Shown piece after piece: positions 39,727-52,114 of a stretch of DNA of 64,000 bases (its first letter is position 1; every line of letters begins with the position of its first letter). A program made the position numbers and the translations under genes. The notes beneath the pieces are model-generated. The model was given only the letters and a program-made list of their open reading frames with translations, had not been told where the DNA came from and made no database searches. Source of the stretch: Ailanthus altissimus (lineage: Eukaryota; Streptophyta; Magnoliopsida; Sapindales; Simaroubaceae); NCBI GenBank assembly GCA_946807835.1, contig OX327709.1, forward strand, positions 24,801,501 through 24,865,500, in the 5' to 3' direction.

Positions 39727-41782
39727 CTTGTTGTGTGATATGGTGTGTGATGTGTATAATTTCAAAAATTAAATACGCAACGGAAGTATTCATACATATT
39801 AAACAATATGTAACATATTCAATCATGTATGATCATTCAAGTACATATATATATCTCATATATATATTTCATGCATGATATAAAATGAATAACAAATAAA
39901 TAACCTACTCGGATATGAAGGTAGCTTTACAAATCTTCAAGAACTCCAAGCTTCAATTTTGTTGAGCTCACCTTGAAGTGTTCCCTTGCACAATTCTAGT
40001 TCACAACTAAATCCGGTGGGATTGTGAAGCTAGAATGGCAGCCTTGAATTTCCAGCAAATGATTGTTTTAACACTTAAAACAATTTGTCCTTATGATTAC
40101 TACCAATAGATGAGAAGAATTGAGTGTTTTCTATAGTTCTTTACAACTCTATATGTTGTAGCTTGGTAAGCCTTTGCATTTTCTCTCAACACTTTGAGAA
40201 AAACACTTAGGAAAAGCTCTCAATTCTCTCTCTTTTCTCCTAGAACGAATTTCCACTCTATCTTGCACACATTGAACTCTTTCAATTCTTTCTTAAGTGC
40301 AAAGAATGATTTATCTTAGTGCTCCACCACCACTTAACCATGTTTGCCATTACAAACATTAATCTATCATATTTTTCACTCACCAATTTGATTCAACCAA
40401 TTGAATCAATTTCTAGAGAGTAAATGGCATTTAATCAATGTTAAGTGGTTTTACCACTTCCTTAGTGCATCATTTAAGAATTACAATGTGGTAAACTTTC
40501 CTTATTATTAATAACAAGTGCATTCTCCATTAGTAAATGGTGTTTGCCACTTATTCCAATTAATAATAATAATTTGATTAATATATAAAATATTAATAAT
40601 TCAAAACTATTTTGATTATTTACATTTACCATATATGTATTTACCAAGCAAGGTAAATAGGTAAATACATGGTAAATAATTTATGGAGCAAGATTATGTC
40701 ACTTGTCAATTTCTTATTGGTTAACAACTCTTGTAAACCAATAATGTGTTTTACCTTCAATTATTGACAAGTGAATAATAAAAGGAACCTAGAAACATTT
40801 TTTCAATTTGCTGAAAATTATTGGATTAATTATTGAATCCAATTCGCCGCCCCAGTGCACAACGAGTACACTTTATATTGTGAGACTCTCTAGGTCCATG
40901 CCCGATTTGTCATATGAAACTATTTCACACGTCCGTGAACAATGTCCCACACACATGTTACAGATATTACAAAATGGCGCATTAGACCATACAAGTTGAG
41001 GTTATATCATATTCGTATAATCCTTCCATCATAAATATCCTAGAAGAGCGGAGATATAGATCAACACCGTCAAGTCTCCATGTGCTCAACCATAAACTTA
41101 TCTCTAGATTTGTATTTCAATAAATAATATCCGTAAACACTTTCACGACATTATTTTCCCAAGAAATTCTTGGATGTCTGCTTATGGCCATAAGACTTTC
41201 TGAAATACAATCTTTGAGTTGCAGGATATTTTACTCACCCAATTGAGTTGATGGATCCCATATCTGTACACACAGGACTCCATGAGCATCGAACCATACC
41301 CAGCGACACCCAGCGGTCAGACCATGAAAGGTATCTGACATGTGTGGAACCAAAGTATGATGGATCACTCACAAGTCCACCGTGGCACTCAGGTCTAAGG
41401 ACCACGAATACTACTCAACTCGAAAGATCCTCCATTGACGGCTTTATGGGATGTCTATTGGAGATCTTTGTGAGTTTGTTCAATATTCAGTCCTTACTAA
41501 ATACTTATATCTCTATACGAGTTTCCACTAAACTCATGGTCTGCTAAGATTAACCATCTGGACTATCTAGATATAGATATACACTGATCTATATATATAT
41601 ATATATATATATTAAGATCTATCTTCACTAGCAGACCCGCATTAGTGAAGGTAGATCAGGAACATTAAATTTAAGAACATATTTGCATAACAACATTTCT
41701 TAGCACCATTTGCAACCCATTGCAACTATGTCATTATTAATATATTCTTAGGTCTTTGTCCCATTTCAGACAAGGCTCTAAC

Positions 41783-42909
41783 TGTAGTAACCAGTATCCA
41801 CGACTGGTAAGAATAAGTATTTATATATGTATAAATATACGTATTTTATTTGTATGTTGGTGATACTTGATTTATATATTGTTATTAGTAGTGTTTGTAT
41901 AGGTTAAGGTGATACTATTAGCATTGGGTTTAATTGCAAGACTTTAGATTTATTTTAGGGACCAAATTGTAATACTTTGAAAGTTTTGGGGGTAAATTCG
42001 TAAATACCAAAAATTAACCACTTAGTATAAAAATACACTTTTAAAAACCCTAATTCTCTCATTTTGGTCGAGCTACCCATTTTTAGAGAGAGAAGAGAGA
42101 AATAAAGGAGAGAGAAAGATTGAATACTGTTCAGTAAGTATCTTGATCCTGTCAGGTTTGTAGTTTGGATTCGATGGTGTGTATGGAATGGATTGTGTAG
42201 GAAATTTGATATAATATTCATATATAAGAAGGATATATGAGTCAAGAATGGTATATTCTGATTTTGGAGTAATTGGACATCATTTGATGTATTAGAAATT
42301 TTTGTTAAGTGTAAGTGGTCAGAATGACAGGTTTTGAGAAACCAAATATTTAGACCAATTTGATGTGATAAATGCATTGTGTATAATTTTGTAAGCTATT
42401 TAAAGTATTTTGTGTGAATTGTGAGGCTTATAAAAGGATTAATCTCCATTGATAGGTTAAGGAGATTTAAGCCTTGTAGCTAAAAGTGTTAAGAGGTAAG
42501 TATACTAGACTTTTTACTGAAATCACAATAAACATAGTAATTGTTTTGTATGATTTTGCAAATGGGGTTAAGAATATGTTTATGTTATGTCAAAGTATAT
42601 TTTGATATGAAATGTGAATATATGTTTCTGAATGTGAGCATTGACATTGAGCATGGACATACATGTGTTTTTGTAAGTGAGCTTTCAAAATAAGATGTGT
42701 TTACTAAAAAAAGCTTTTGAAGTGTAATATGTCCATGAGAAATATTTTGTATTTTGAGGGTACTTGAACTCACTGTTAACTTATTAGGCATTTTATGTGA
42801 TTTGTGGAGCCTTTATGTGTGGCCTTTCCTTTGGGATTGGTATATGTTATGTGTTCCGTATGTAGGGAGGATCCTATTGGTACCTAAAGGAAGAGTGAGT
42901 CATCACATT
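41783..42909 (+). repeat. LTR1 of LTR-G, internally deleted and 3'-truncated
   Basis: Starts TGTAGTAACCAGTATCC like the others. About 780 bp present in LTR2 are missing at about 42119, where GAGAGAAAG joins ATTGAATACTG. It ends at CATCACATT, well short of the normal GTGACA end, and LTR2 begins there. Confidence 0.85.
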
Positions 42910-45623
42910 TGTAGTAACCAGTATCCATAACCGGTAAGAATATGTATATTTATATATATAAATATACGTATTTTATTTGTATGTGGGTGATCCTTGATTT
43001 ATATATTGTTATTAGTAGTGTTTTTATAGGTTAAGGATATACTATTAGTATTGGGTTTATTTGCAAGACTTTGGAATTATTTTAGGGACCAAATTATTAT
43101 ACTTTGAAAGTTTTGGGGGTGAATTCGTAAATACCAAAAATTAGCCACTTAGTATAAAAATACACTTTTAAAACCCTAATTCTCTCATTTAGGTCGAGCT
43201 ACCCCTTTTAAGAGAGAGAAGAGAGAAATAGAGGAGAGAGAAAGAGAAGAAGAAGAAGAAGAAGAAGAAATTGGAATTTTTGGATCTTAAGAGGTATATC
43301 ACAATTATTTCTTAATTTATTGGTGTTAATTATGTTAATTTCTTTAAGTTTTGATTTCTGAAAATATGTATAATTGAGGATTTGATGTGTATTTCGTATG
43401 ATAGTTTGAGAATTGATGATGATTTATAAGATAGTTTGATAAATCATGATGGATTGTAACATTTCTGATTGATAGTCTCTTGATCTAAGAATTTTATAAA
43501 TTATTGTGAATTGATTATGGTTTTGAATTTTGAGTATATGAAATTAGACATATTAAGGATCATCTGAGACTTTGAATCGATTGAAAATTATGGAAATTGA
43601 ATTTATAGTGAATTTACCAAAATGACTCTGAAATTCTGGAAATTTCCTGTGTAAACAGTATAGTACAGTGAAAAATAATTTTTGTCCTACTGAATGATCT
43701 TCAAAATTTATGAATTTGTGGAATATGATAATTTTATATGTCTAATATGATATACTCGGAATTGAGAATTTAGATCAATGTGGTTGAAGTGTTATGAATT
43801 TCTAAAGTGTATCAGCTCATTGTAATATTTGATTAACAGATTTTTAAAGTTATAGAATAAAATAGTTTTAAATACTTTTGGCAGTGATTTGGAAGTGAAA
43901 TATTTATCATGGACTAAGATATGTGTTAAGAGTAATTATGTGATAGTTTTATAATTTTTGAGTTAGTATATGATTTTATAAAATTGGGAGATTGAATACT
44001 GTTCAGTAAGTATCTTGATCCTGTCAGGTTTGTAGTTTGGATTCGATGGTGTGTATGGAATGGATTGTGTAGGAAATTTGATATAATATTCATATATAAG
44101 AAGGATATATGAGTCAAGAATGGTATATTCTGATTTTGGAGTAATTGGACATCATTTGATGTATTAGAAATTTTTGTTAAGTGTAAGTGGTCAGAATGAC
44201 AGGTTTTGAGAAACCAAATATTTAGACCAATTTGATGTGATAAATGCATTGTGTATAATTTTGTAAGCTATTTAAAGTATTTTGTGTGAATTGTGAGGCT
44301 TATGAAAGGATTAATCTCCATTGATAGGTTAAGGAGATTTAAGCCTTGTAGCTAAAAGTGTTAAGAGGTAAGTATACTAGACTTTTTACTGAAATCACAA
44401 TAAACATAGTAATTGTTTTGTATGATTTTGCAAATGGGGTTAAGAATATGTTTATGTTATGTCAAAGTATATTTTGATATGAAATATGAATATATGTTTC
44501 TGAATGTGAGCATTGACATTGAGCATGGACATACATGTGTTTTTGTAAGTGAGCTTTCAAAATAAGATGTGTTTAATAAAGAAAGCTTTTGAAGTGTAAT
44601 ATGTCCATGAGAAATATTTTGTGTTTTGAGGGTACTTGAACTCACTGTTAACTTAGTAGGCATTTTATGTGATTTGTGGAGCCTTTATGTGTGGCCTTTC
44701 CTTTGGGATTGGTATATGTTATGTGTTCCGTATGTAGGGAGGATCCTATTGGTACCTAAAGGAAGTGTGAGTCATCACATTCGTGTGGTGGCGTATTGGT
44801 ACATGTGAGAGGACTCACCGATGATCAGGGTGAGGGTTTGGCTTTTACCTTCGGGCATAAACGTTATATATGTGTGATTTAAGGACCTCACTTGTACTAT
44901 TCCTCTCATACGGTATGTCACCTACGAGTGACATTTGGCTCATTATGTGATATGTGATATGTAAGTCCTACTAAGTAGTAGTTGAGTGATGGTATTCCTA
45001 TTATGTGTTTTGAAAGAATGTGTAAGCGTTTACATGATATGTGATTTGATAAGATTATGATTTTGATTGATAACAACATATCATACATATGCATTGTGTA
45101 CATATATGTATTTGTATTTGATATATGAAAAACTAGTATGCTTACTGAGTTTTATACTCATTATAGTTTATGGTGATTTCAGGTAAATAAGGTACATGTG
45201 TGCTTAGCGGATTTGGCAAGGCTTCTGCTGTTCCTTGGGTTCCCTAAGTTGTTAGGTTGCTAAGTGTTTCATTTGGGGACACGTGGGATAAAATATTTGA
45301 TTTGTCCCTTTTGAATAAATACTTATGTATTAATTTATTGTGTGTGGTTGGATTTAGTTTAAGTTTCACCAAGTGTAGTAATGGATTGATTTTAAGTAAG
45401 AATTTGTAATGAATATATTTTGGGCTTCCTGTAACAATGTTGCTACTGGTGACATAGTAGAGTGTTAATCTCTGAGAAAACTCTGCGTATCTCCGGTTTA
45501 GTAATTGTCCCAGTCATAATTCAATTGCTATAATTCTGAAAGAAATTAAAATGAATGTTTAAGTATTATTGAATGAATGTAAGTGATGTCGTGTGTCAGA
45601 TCTTTTGGGTCTGGGGCGTGACA
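42910..45623 (+). repeat. LTR2 of LTR-G (full length)
   Basis: TGTAGTAACC...GGGGCGTGACA, followed directly by the PBS. Includes a purine-rich (GAA)n tract at 43245-43270 and GGTACC-containing conserved blocks. Antisense open frames in it recur in all copies because the LTRs are recent duplicates, not because they encode proteins. Confidence 0.88.
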
Positions 45624-45630
45624 GCTTTTA

Positions 45631-45643
45631 TTGGTATCAGAGC
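45631..45643 (+). other. primer-binding site of LTR-G
   Basis: TTGGTATCAGAGC, eight bases after LTR2, complementary to initiator tRNA-Met. It fixes plus orientation. Confidence 0.85.
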
Positions 45644-45935
45644 TAAGATATGATTCTGTAGACTTTTAAGTGTCGAGTCAAGGGAACCGAGCAGATGCCA
45701 AATCTTTAGGATTGTATTTGTAGCTTTGTTGTGTAAAAGTTTGACATATTCCTTAAATTTTGTATGATTTTGTGAAGATGACACAGTATCCAAGAGCTGT
45801 TAAGATTGTTGTTGTTGTGGATAATGGTACCTTGTGGATCTTAATGTTACCATTTAGATTTTCTTTTAAGTTATGACTAATATGCTTAGTAAGAGTGATG
45901 TTGAATATCTTATAATGATAATTTGCATGTGATAG

Positions 45936-45962
45936 AGCAAATTGAGATAATTTTCTCAATGA
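45936..45962. other. conserved hairpin in the LOG 3' flank
   Basis: ATTGAGA (45941-45947) and TCTCAAT (45954-45960) form a 7-bp stem. LOG copy 1 has ATTGAG/CTCAAT at 26056-26061 and 26070-26075 in the aligned place. It may mark transcript 3' processing, but that is inference. Confidence 0.45.
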
Positions 45963-46068
45963 CAAAATATAGAGAAGTAGAGTATTGAAGACATCAATTG
46001 AAACAACTTTTATTGAAAAGGAAAACAATAACACAACAACAATAGCAGCAACAAAAATACAATAGAGG

Positions 46069-46722
46069 CTACGGAGTGAGATTTAAGTCTATTTTGCGCT
46101 TCTTCTGACTGTCATGAGTAGACCAATCTAACTGATGCAATGTTGGATTAGACAGAGGAATAAAAGACTGCAATTGATCAATCAGTTGATCAACAGTTGG
46201 AGCTGAAATAAGAATTCGTCATGCTAGAAGTGGGATGAATTGTGTTCCCGCTGCATAGTCAAGAAAAGATATCAACCCGTCGTAAAAACCATTAACATTT
46301 AACAAACCAATGGATTTTTGGTGGATTTGTAATTGTGCCCATGAGACAATTTGGAAAATTTCCTCCAAGGTCCCGAAACCTCCTGGTAGAGCTATTAAAG
46401 CATCTACATGCCTAAGCATTTGAGCCATTCGCTCGTGCATAGATGAGACTTGTAACTTATCCCCAACTGTTTTTCCTACAATATTTTCAATAGCTAGAGG
46501 TTTTGGAATGATACCCAAAACTCGACTACCTTTATTGTGTGCAGCTTTTGCCACAGACCCCATTAACCCTCGGTTACCTCCTCCATATACTAAATGTATA
46601 TTTCGCTCAGCTAATACCTTACCTAGATTTTCTGCAACTTTTGTAAACTCTTCAGTATTTCCAGGGTTGGATCCACAAAAGACACAAATTTTTGTAAATC
46701 GACGAGCTGAGGTTTCCTCCAT
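46069..46722 (-). pseudogene. LOG-like cytokinin phosphoribohydrolase, copy 2 (nearly intact)
   Basis: Intronless minus-strand frame from ATG 46722 to the stop at 46069-46071, 217 codons and typical LOG length. Motifs are intact: KICVFCGSNPGNTEEF, LVYGGGNRGLMGSVAKAA, GSRVLGIIPKPLA, VSSMHERMAQMLRHVDALIA, then LPGGFGTLEEIFQIVSWAQL with the PGGxGTxxE signature. The C-terminal end keeps an ISAPTVDQLIDQLQSF helix and a basic KKRK tail. One TGA at codon 168 (46221-46219) interrupts it after the catalytic core; the rest is open. LOG releases active cytokinin bases in the cytosol. It lies antisense inside LTR-G, just after the PBS region, and downstream (same strand) of a pararetrovirus-like frame. 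The lack of introns suggests an RNA-derived or virus-carried copy. Function is unproven. Confidence 0.87.
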
Positions 46723-46780
46723 TGTTATGCTCACCCTAATCTTTGAATATTTTCGAGTTTGTATAAGGATGCAATAATAA

Positions 46781-46792
46781 TGTATTTATAGA
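46781..46792 (-). promoter_or_regulatory. TATA box of LOG copy 2
   Basis: TCTATAAATACA on the minus strand, about 60 bases before the ATG at 46722. It is conserved with LOG copy 1 (29642-29653). Confidence 0.65.
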
Positions 46793-47315
46793 GAAACAAA
46801 TTGATAATAGCTGTGGAGCATATGTGTAAGTTTGTTCAAGTATATATTTTTCTCGATTCTTGTGAGGTAAAACAAAAAAAAAGAGAATGAGTTTTACTTT
46901 ATCATTTTATAAGGGAGAATAGGCTGCAAAATCTTGAATAAATATATGTTGATATGTAAGTGTGATAAAAATTGTGTCGGAAGCGTGATGAGTTAGGTAA
47001 GATAATTAAGAAAAGTCAATAAAGGCCTATTTTATGGATTTAGGGACTTTGTCGTTTTGGCACTAATGGCCGACAATGCATCTATGACTTGAAGACTTTT
47101 TGAGCGAACAATTGGACTTTGGACATGAGGCCAAATTAACTTTATTAATTTCAAGGATTTTTGTGATCTTAACATTGATTTTTGGATAGATTAAAAGCAG
47201 ATATGAAGAAAGATAAAGCACACTTGACATAAAGATAAAGCAGTAGTCAGTCTCTCTTTGATGTGATAGAGTAACACGGATTTAGTTTCTGTGAAAATAG
47301 AAACAGCAATGTAGG
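46793..47315 (-). promoter_or_regulatory. intergenic region upstream of LOG copy 2
   Basis: A 520-bp gap between the pararetrovirus-like frame and LOG. It holds a perfect 12-bp direct repeat AAAGATAAAGCA (47209-47220 and 47231-47242, 22-bp period), which on the LOG strand reads TGCTTTATCTTT and resembles repeated promoter elements. No coding sequence. A second TATA-like TTATAAAA lies near 46909. Confidence 0.4.
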
Positions 47316-48770
47316 TCAAAATGAGTCTCCTTGGTCGCTTTCATCTGTGTCGTATCCGTGAGAGAGAAACTTATGGAGTTGTTGTTCCCATGCATTGAAT
47401 GAGGGCTCTGGCTGAGTGGAATGTGGGTCTACCATATCTTGATCTTCTCCAGGTGAGCTGGTCTGGATGAGGGATGTGTTGGCTTCCTCTTGGATTTGGG
47501 TGTCGGTTGGATAAGGTTGGGAGTCTTGAAAGAGGGATAAGTCAAGATTGGGTTGGTGTTGGTCAGGTTCTGTCGGGACAACTGGCTGAGATTGAGTAGG
47601 TTCTGTCGGGACAGCTGGCTGAGGCCATTGGTGAAGGTTATCCATTTCTTGTCTGTATCTGGCATAATAAGTCATGTTTGGGATATGGTGATGGTGGGTA
47701 GAGTAATCTGTATTTCTATGATGAGAAAGATGATGTTTTTGTCTTTGTCGGGATTTGTGTAGATTGGCAGAATTCAATTCTTCTGCAAAGTCATCTTCAA
47801 CCTGTTCCCAAGGTGCAGCATCTTTTGGGGAGATCCAAACGGATGGAGGAATTATCTGGTTTTCTTGAGCAAGAATTCTTTCAAGTTCTCTCTTTTGCTG
47901 GATTACTTCTTCAGGCCAGAGCTTAATTGATCCCTTTAGTGAAAGGGTAAAGGTGAGATAATCCTTGACAGTTGGGTAATAATGGATTTCATGATCTGAA
48001 ACAATCATACCCTTTCGTTGGAGAAGTAAAACAGACCAAAGATGTTGTTTAGGGACTGCAGCATTTGTGTTGTTTGCAATCATGTGTTGAAATTTAGTTA
48101 TCCACCATGTCTTTGGGTAAAACCATTGGAGAAAAATCAGGGTTGGATGATCTTCATCACATTTTTCTAATTTTTGGAGAGTTCTAAGTAATGGAAATTC
48201 CATGGCGATTGTATACAGATCCAACAGGTACCATAACAAGTAAAGGACAGATTTGGACCATTGGAAAAATGGGAAAAAATAGTGCAGGTGAAAGAAAGGG
48301 TATTCCAAGTTGAACGAAGGGCCACCAAGAACTGTGAGGCCGTGTTCTTGGACTGCCAAGATGGCATAGTGTCTGATGAATTCTTTGGCACGGGAATGGA
48401 GTGTTCTGGTTCTGATTAGGTCTGGAAGTTATGGTGGAGTAAAAGGAACATGGGGAGTTATGATAATAGGATTCATTATGAAGATGGTATGAGGGTTGGT
48501 TTTCTTTATTGCTAGAAAAGTGATTATGAGGTTTAGGCTATTTATAGAGTTTTGTGAAAGAAAATCAATAATCGTTTTGTTCTTTCCTTTTCCGTGGATG
48601 ACGTTAAAGGAATAGTTGAAAAACAATATTTGCCATCGCAGTAATTGTGCTAGTGCAATCTTTTCTGTTTGAAACTGAGCATATTAGAAAAAAGCAGGCA
48701 TGTCAGTCTCAATGAGAAAATGATGTCCAATAAGGTGGACTATTTTTTTTTAAAGAGTTAGAGTAAGAGA
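47316..48770 (-). pseudogene. endogenous pararetrovirus-like (Caulimoviridae-type) polyprotein C-terminal region
   Basis: One minus-strand frame runs from about 48770 to the stop at 47316, broken by TAA codons at 48686-48684 and 48431-48429. The upstream part resembles the end of an RNase H domain: a short aspartate-containing strand, EKIALAQLLRWQILF, and the NVIHGKGKNKTIIDFLSQ block. After it come about 370 residues: a Trp/Phe-rich part with FLQWFYPKTWWI, a KDYLTFTL...SIKLWPEEVI segment, and a Pro/Gln/His-rich tail ending DTDESDQGDSF. That layout recalls the region after RNase H in plant endogenous caulimovirids (florendovirus-like). The assignment rests on remembered family features and is tentative; an orphan gypsy RNase H is the alternative. 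The copy is defective and incomplete: no protease, coat or movement region was found. Confidence 0.55.
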
Positions 48771-49383
48771 TATAATGTTGAGATCTATAGTTTAAGAATC
48801 ATTGATCATTTAAGATAATACCTTCAATATTCTGATTTGAATGACAACTTAGTTGCGTAGAAATGCTACATTTTTTTTAGAATGATATCAAGGTAGTGAA
48901 TGATATTATGACGTATGAGTATATGTTGAATGGATTAAAATTTTCAGAGGAGTTAAGAATTTTATTTAAGAGATTAGTATGGATATTCTACATCTATGTT
49001 ATTCTTTAATGAATAAAATGTGAAGTGTATAGATGCCCATTAAATATTGAACGAATGGGAAAAAAAAAAGAATAAAAATATGTGTGTATAATTTTATAAG
49101 TCCATAATGTGTGTCATATGTTTATTTTATGGATATATGTTTCGTACTCCTCTCGTATACTCAGCTATGAGCCAACTTAGAGATAATCTAACATATGAAT
49201 GAGTATTTATTAGGATTTTGGACCACAATGAGCAAATCCTATATACAAGGAAGATTGCTTTGTAAATGTTTTATGAATAAACCATACAGTTGAAAAGGAA
49301 AATTGAGAATGAGAAGAAGAAATGAGATCTAAGTATCCTCATCTATGTGCTTAAGTTATGAATTTCGAGGACGAAATTCTTAT
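48771..49383. other. LTR-G internal region without recognisable genes
   Basis: AT-rich sequence between the virus-like block and the polypurine tract. Only the GAATTTCGAGGACGAAATTC stretch near 49355-49375 looks like the usual 3' end of gypsy pol. Confidence 0.5.
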
Positions 49384-49397
49384 AAGGAGGGGAGAAT
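49384..49397 (+). other. polypurine tract of LTR-G
   Basis: AAGGAGGGGAGAA immediately precedes LTR3 (TGTAGTAACC). Confidence 0.75.
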
Positions 49398-52114
49398 TGT
49401 AGTAACCAGTATCCATAACCGGTAAGAATATGTATATTTATATATATAAATATACGTATTTTATTTGTATGTGGGTGATCCTTGATTTATATATTGTTAT
49501 TAGTAGTGTTTTTATAGGTTAAGGATATACTATTAGTATTGGGTTTATTTGCAAGACTTTGGAATTATTTTAGGGACCAAATTGTTATACTTTGAAAGTT
49601 TTAGGGGTGAATTCGTAAATACCAAAAATTAGCCACTTAGTATAAAAATACACTTTTAAAACCCTAATTCTCTCACTTAGGTCGAGCTACCCCTTTTAAG
49701 AGAGAGAAGAGAGAAATAGAGGAGAGAGAAAGAGAAGAAGAAGAAGAAGAAGAAGAAGAAATTGGAATTTTTGGATCTTAAGAGGTATATCACAATTATT
49801 TCTTAATTTATTAGTGTTAATTATATTAATTTCTTTAAGTTTTGATTTCTGAAAATATGTATAATTGAGGATTTGATGTGTATTTCGTATGATAGTTTGA
49901 GAATTGATGATGATTTATAAGATAGTTTGATAAATCATGATGGATTGTAAAATTTCTGATTGTTAGTCTCTTGATCTAAGAATTTTATAAATTATTGTGA
50001 ATCGATTATGGTTTTGAATTTTGAGTATATGAAATTAGACATATTAAAGATCATCTGAGACTTTGAATCGATTTAAAATTATGGAAATTGAATTTATAGT
50101 GAATTTACCAAAATGACTCTGAAATTCTGGAAATTTCCTGTGTAAACAGTATAGTACAGTGAAAAATAATTTTTGTCCTACTGAATGATCTTCAAAATTT
50201 ATGAATTTGTGGAATATGATAATTTTATATGTCTAATATGATATACTCGGAATTGAGAATTTAGATCAATGTGGTTGAAGTGTTATGAATTTCTAAAGTG
50301 TATCAGCTCATTGTAATATTTGATTAACAGATTTTTAAAGTTATAGAATAAAATAGTTTTAAATACTTTTGGCAGTGATTTGGAAGTGAAATATTTATCA
50401 TGGACTAAGATATGTGTTAAGAGTAATTATGTGATAGTTTTATAATTTTTGAGTTAGTATATGATTTTATAAAATTGGGAGATTGAATACTGTTCAGTAA
50501 GTATCTTGATCCTGTCAGGTTTGTAGTTTGGATTCGATGGTGTGTATGGAATGGATTGTGTAGGAAATTTGATATAATATTCATATATAAGAAGGATATA
50601 TGAGTCAAGAATGGTATATTTTGATTTTGGAGTAATTGGACATCATTTGATGTATTAGAAATTTTTGTTAAGTGTAAGTGGTCAGAATGATAGGTTTTGA
50701 GAAACCAAATATTTAGACCAATTTGATGTGATAAATGCATTGTGTATAATTTTGTAAGCTATTTAAAGTATTTTGTGTGAATTGTGAGGCTTATGAAAGG
50801 ATTAATCTCCATTGATAGGTTAAGGAGATTTAAGCCTTGTAGCTGAAAGTGTTAAGAGGTAAGTATACTAGACTTTTTACTGAAATCACAATAAATATAG
50901 TAATTGTTTTGTATGATTTTGCAAATGGGGTTAAGAATATGTTTATGTTATGTCAAAGTATATTTTGATATGAAATGTGAATATATGTTTCTGAATGTGA
51001 GCATTGACATTGAGCATGGACATACATGTGTTTTTGTAAGTGAGCTTTCAAAATAAGATGTGTTTAATAAAGAAAGCTTTTGAAGTGTAATATGTCCATG
51101 AGAAATATTTTGTATTTTGAGGGTACTTGAACTCACTGTTAACTTAGTAAGCATTTTATGTGATTTGTGGAGCCTTTATGTGTGGCCTTTCCTTTGGGAT
51201 TGGTATATGTTATGTGTTCCGTATGTAGGGAGGATCCTATTGGTACCTAAAGGAAGAGTGAGTCATCACATTCGTGTGGTGGCGTATTGGTGCATGTGAG
51301 AGGACTCACCGATGATCAGGGTGAGGGTTTGGCTTTTACCTTCAGGCATAAACGTTATATATGTGTGATTTAAGGACCTCACTTGTACTATTCCTCTCAT
51401 ACGGTATGTCACCTACGAGTGACATTTGGCTCATTATGTGATATGTGATATGTAAGTCCTACTAAGTAGTAGTTGAGTGATGGTATTCCTATTATGTGTT
51501 TTGAAAGAATGTGTAAGCGCTTACATGATATGTGATTTGATAAGATTATGATTTTGATTGATAACAACATATCATACATATGCATTGTGTACATATATGT
51601 ATTTGTATTTGATATATGAAAAACTAGTATGCTTACTGAGTTTTATACTCATTATAGTTTATGGTGATTTCAGGTAAATAAGGTACATGTGTGCTTAGCG
51701 GATTTGGCAAGGCTTCTGCTGTTCCTTGGGTTCCCTAAGTTGTTAGGTTGCTAAGTGTTTCATTTGGGGTCACGTGGGATAAGATATTTGATTTGTCCCT
51801 AGTGAATAAATACCTATGTATTATTTTATTGTGTGTGGTTGGACTTAGTTTAAGTTTCACCAAGTGTAGTAATGGATTGATTTTAAGTAAGAATTTACAA
51901 TGAATATATTCCGGGCTTCCGGTAACAAAGTTGCTACTGGTGACGTAGTAGAGTGTTAATCTCTGAGAAAACTCTGCGTATCTCCGGTTTACTAATTGTC
52001 CCAGTCATAATTCAATTGCTATAATTCTGAAAGAAATTAAAATGAATGTTTAAGTATTATTGAATGAATGTAAGTGATGTCGTGTGTCGGATCTTTTGGG
52101 TCTGGGGCGTGACA
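49398..52114 (+). repeat. LTR3 of LTR-G (full length)
   Basis: Near-identical to LTR2. It ends GGGGCGTGACA, followed by the CTAAC target duplication. Confidence 0.88.

Larger units (their letters stand above)
41783..52114 (+). mobile_element. non-autonomous LTR retrotransposon (LTR-G), three LTR copies, carrying a LOG/virus block
   Basis: Inserted in the copia-B right LTR with a perfect CTAAC duplication (41778-41782, 52115-52119). The order is LTR1 41783-42909 (damaged), LTR2 42910-45623, internal 45624-49397, LTR3 49398-52114. LTR2 and LTR3 (2,714 and 2,717 bp) differ by few substitutions, so the insertion is recent. The PBS is at 45631-45643, and the purine tract AAGGAGGGGAGAA lies just before LTR3. 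The internal region lacks any gag-pol of its own. Long LTRs, the iMet PBS and the GAATTTCGAGGACGAAATTC block before the PPT suggest a chromovirus (Tekay/Del-like) parent; this is inference. Confidence 0.88.

Noticed and set aside
41955..42377. Antisense open frames of 107-140 codons repeated in each LTR-G copy (also 43926-44249 and 50417-50740)
   Set aside because: They recur only because the LTRs are recent copies. There is no recognisable domain, and the corresponding frame in the older solo LTR is broken.
48429..48626. Host gene explanation for the frame upstream of LOG copy 2
   Set aside because: The RNase H-like block and the in-frame continuation into the Trp-rich region point to a retroelement or pararetrovirus and not to a host gene.
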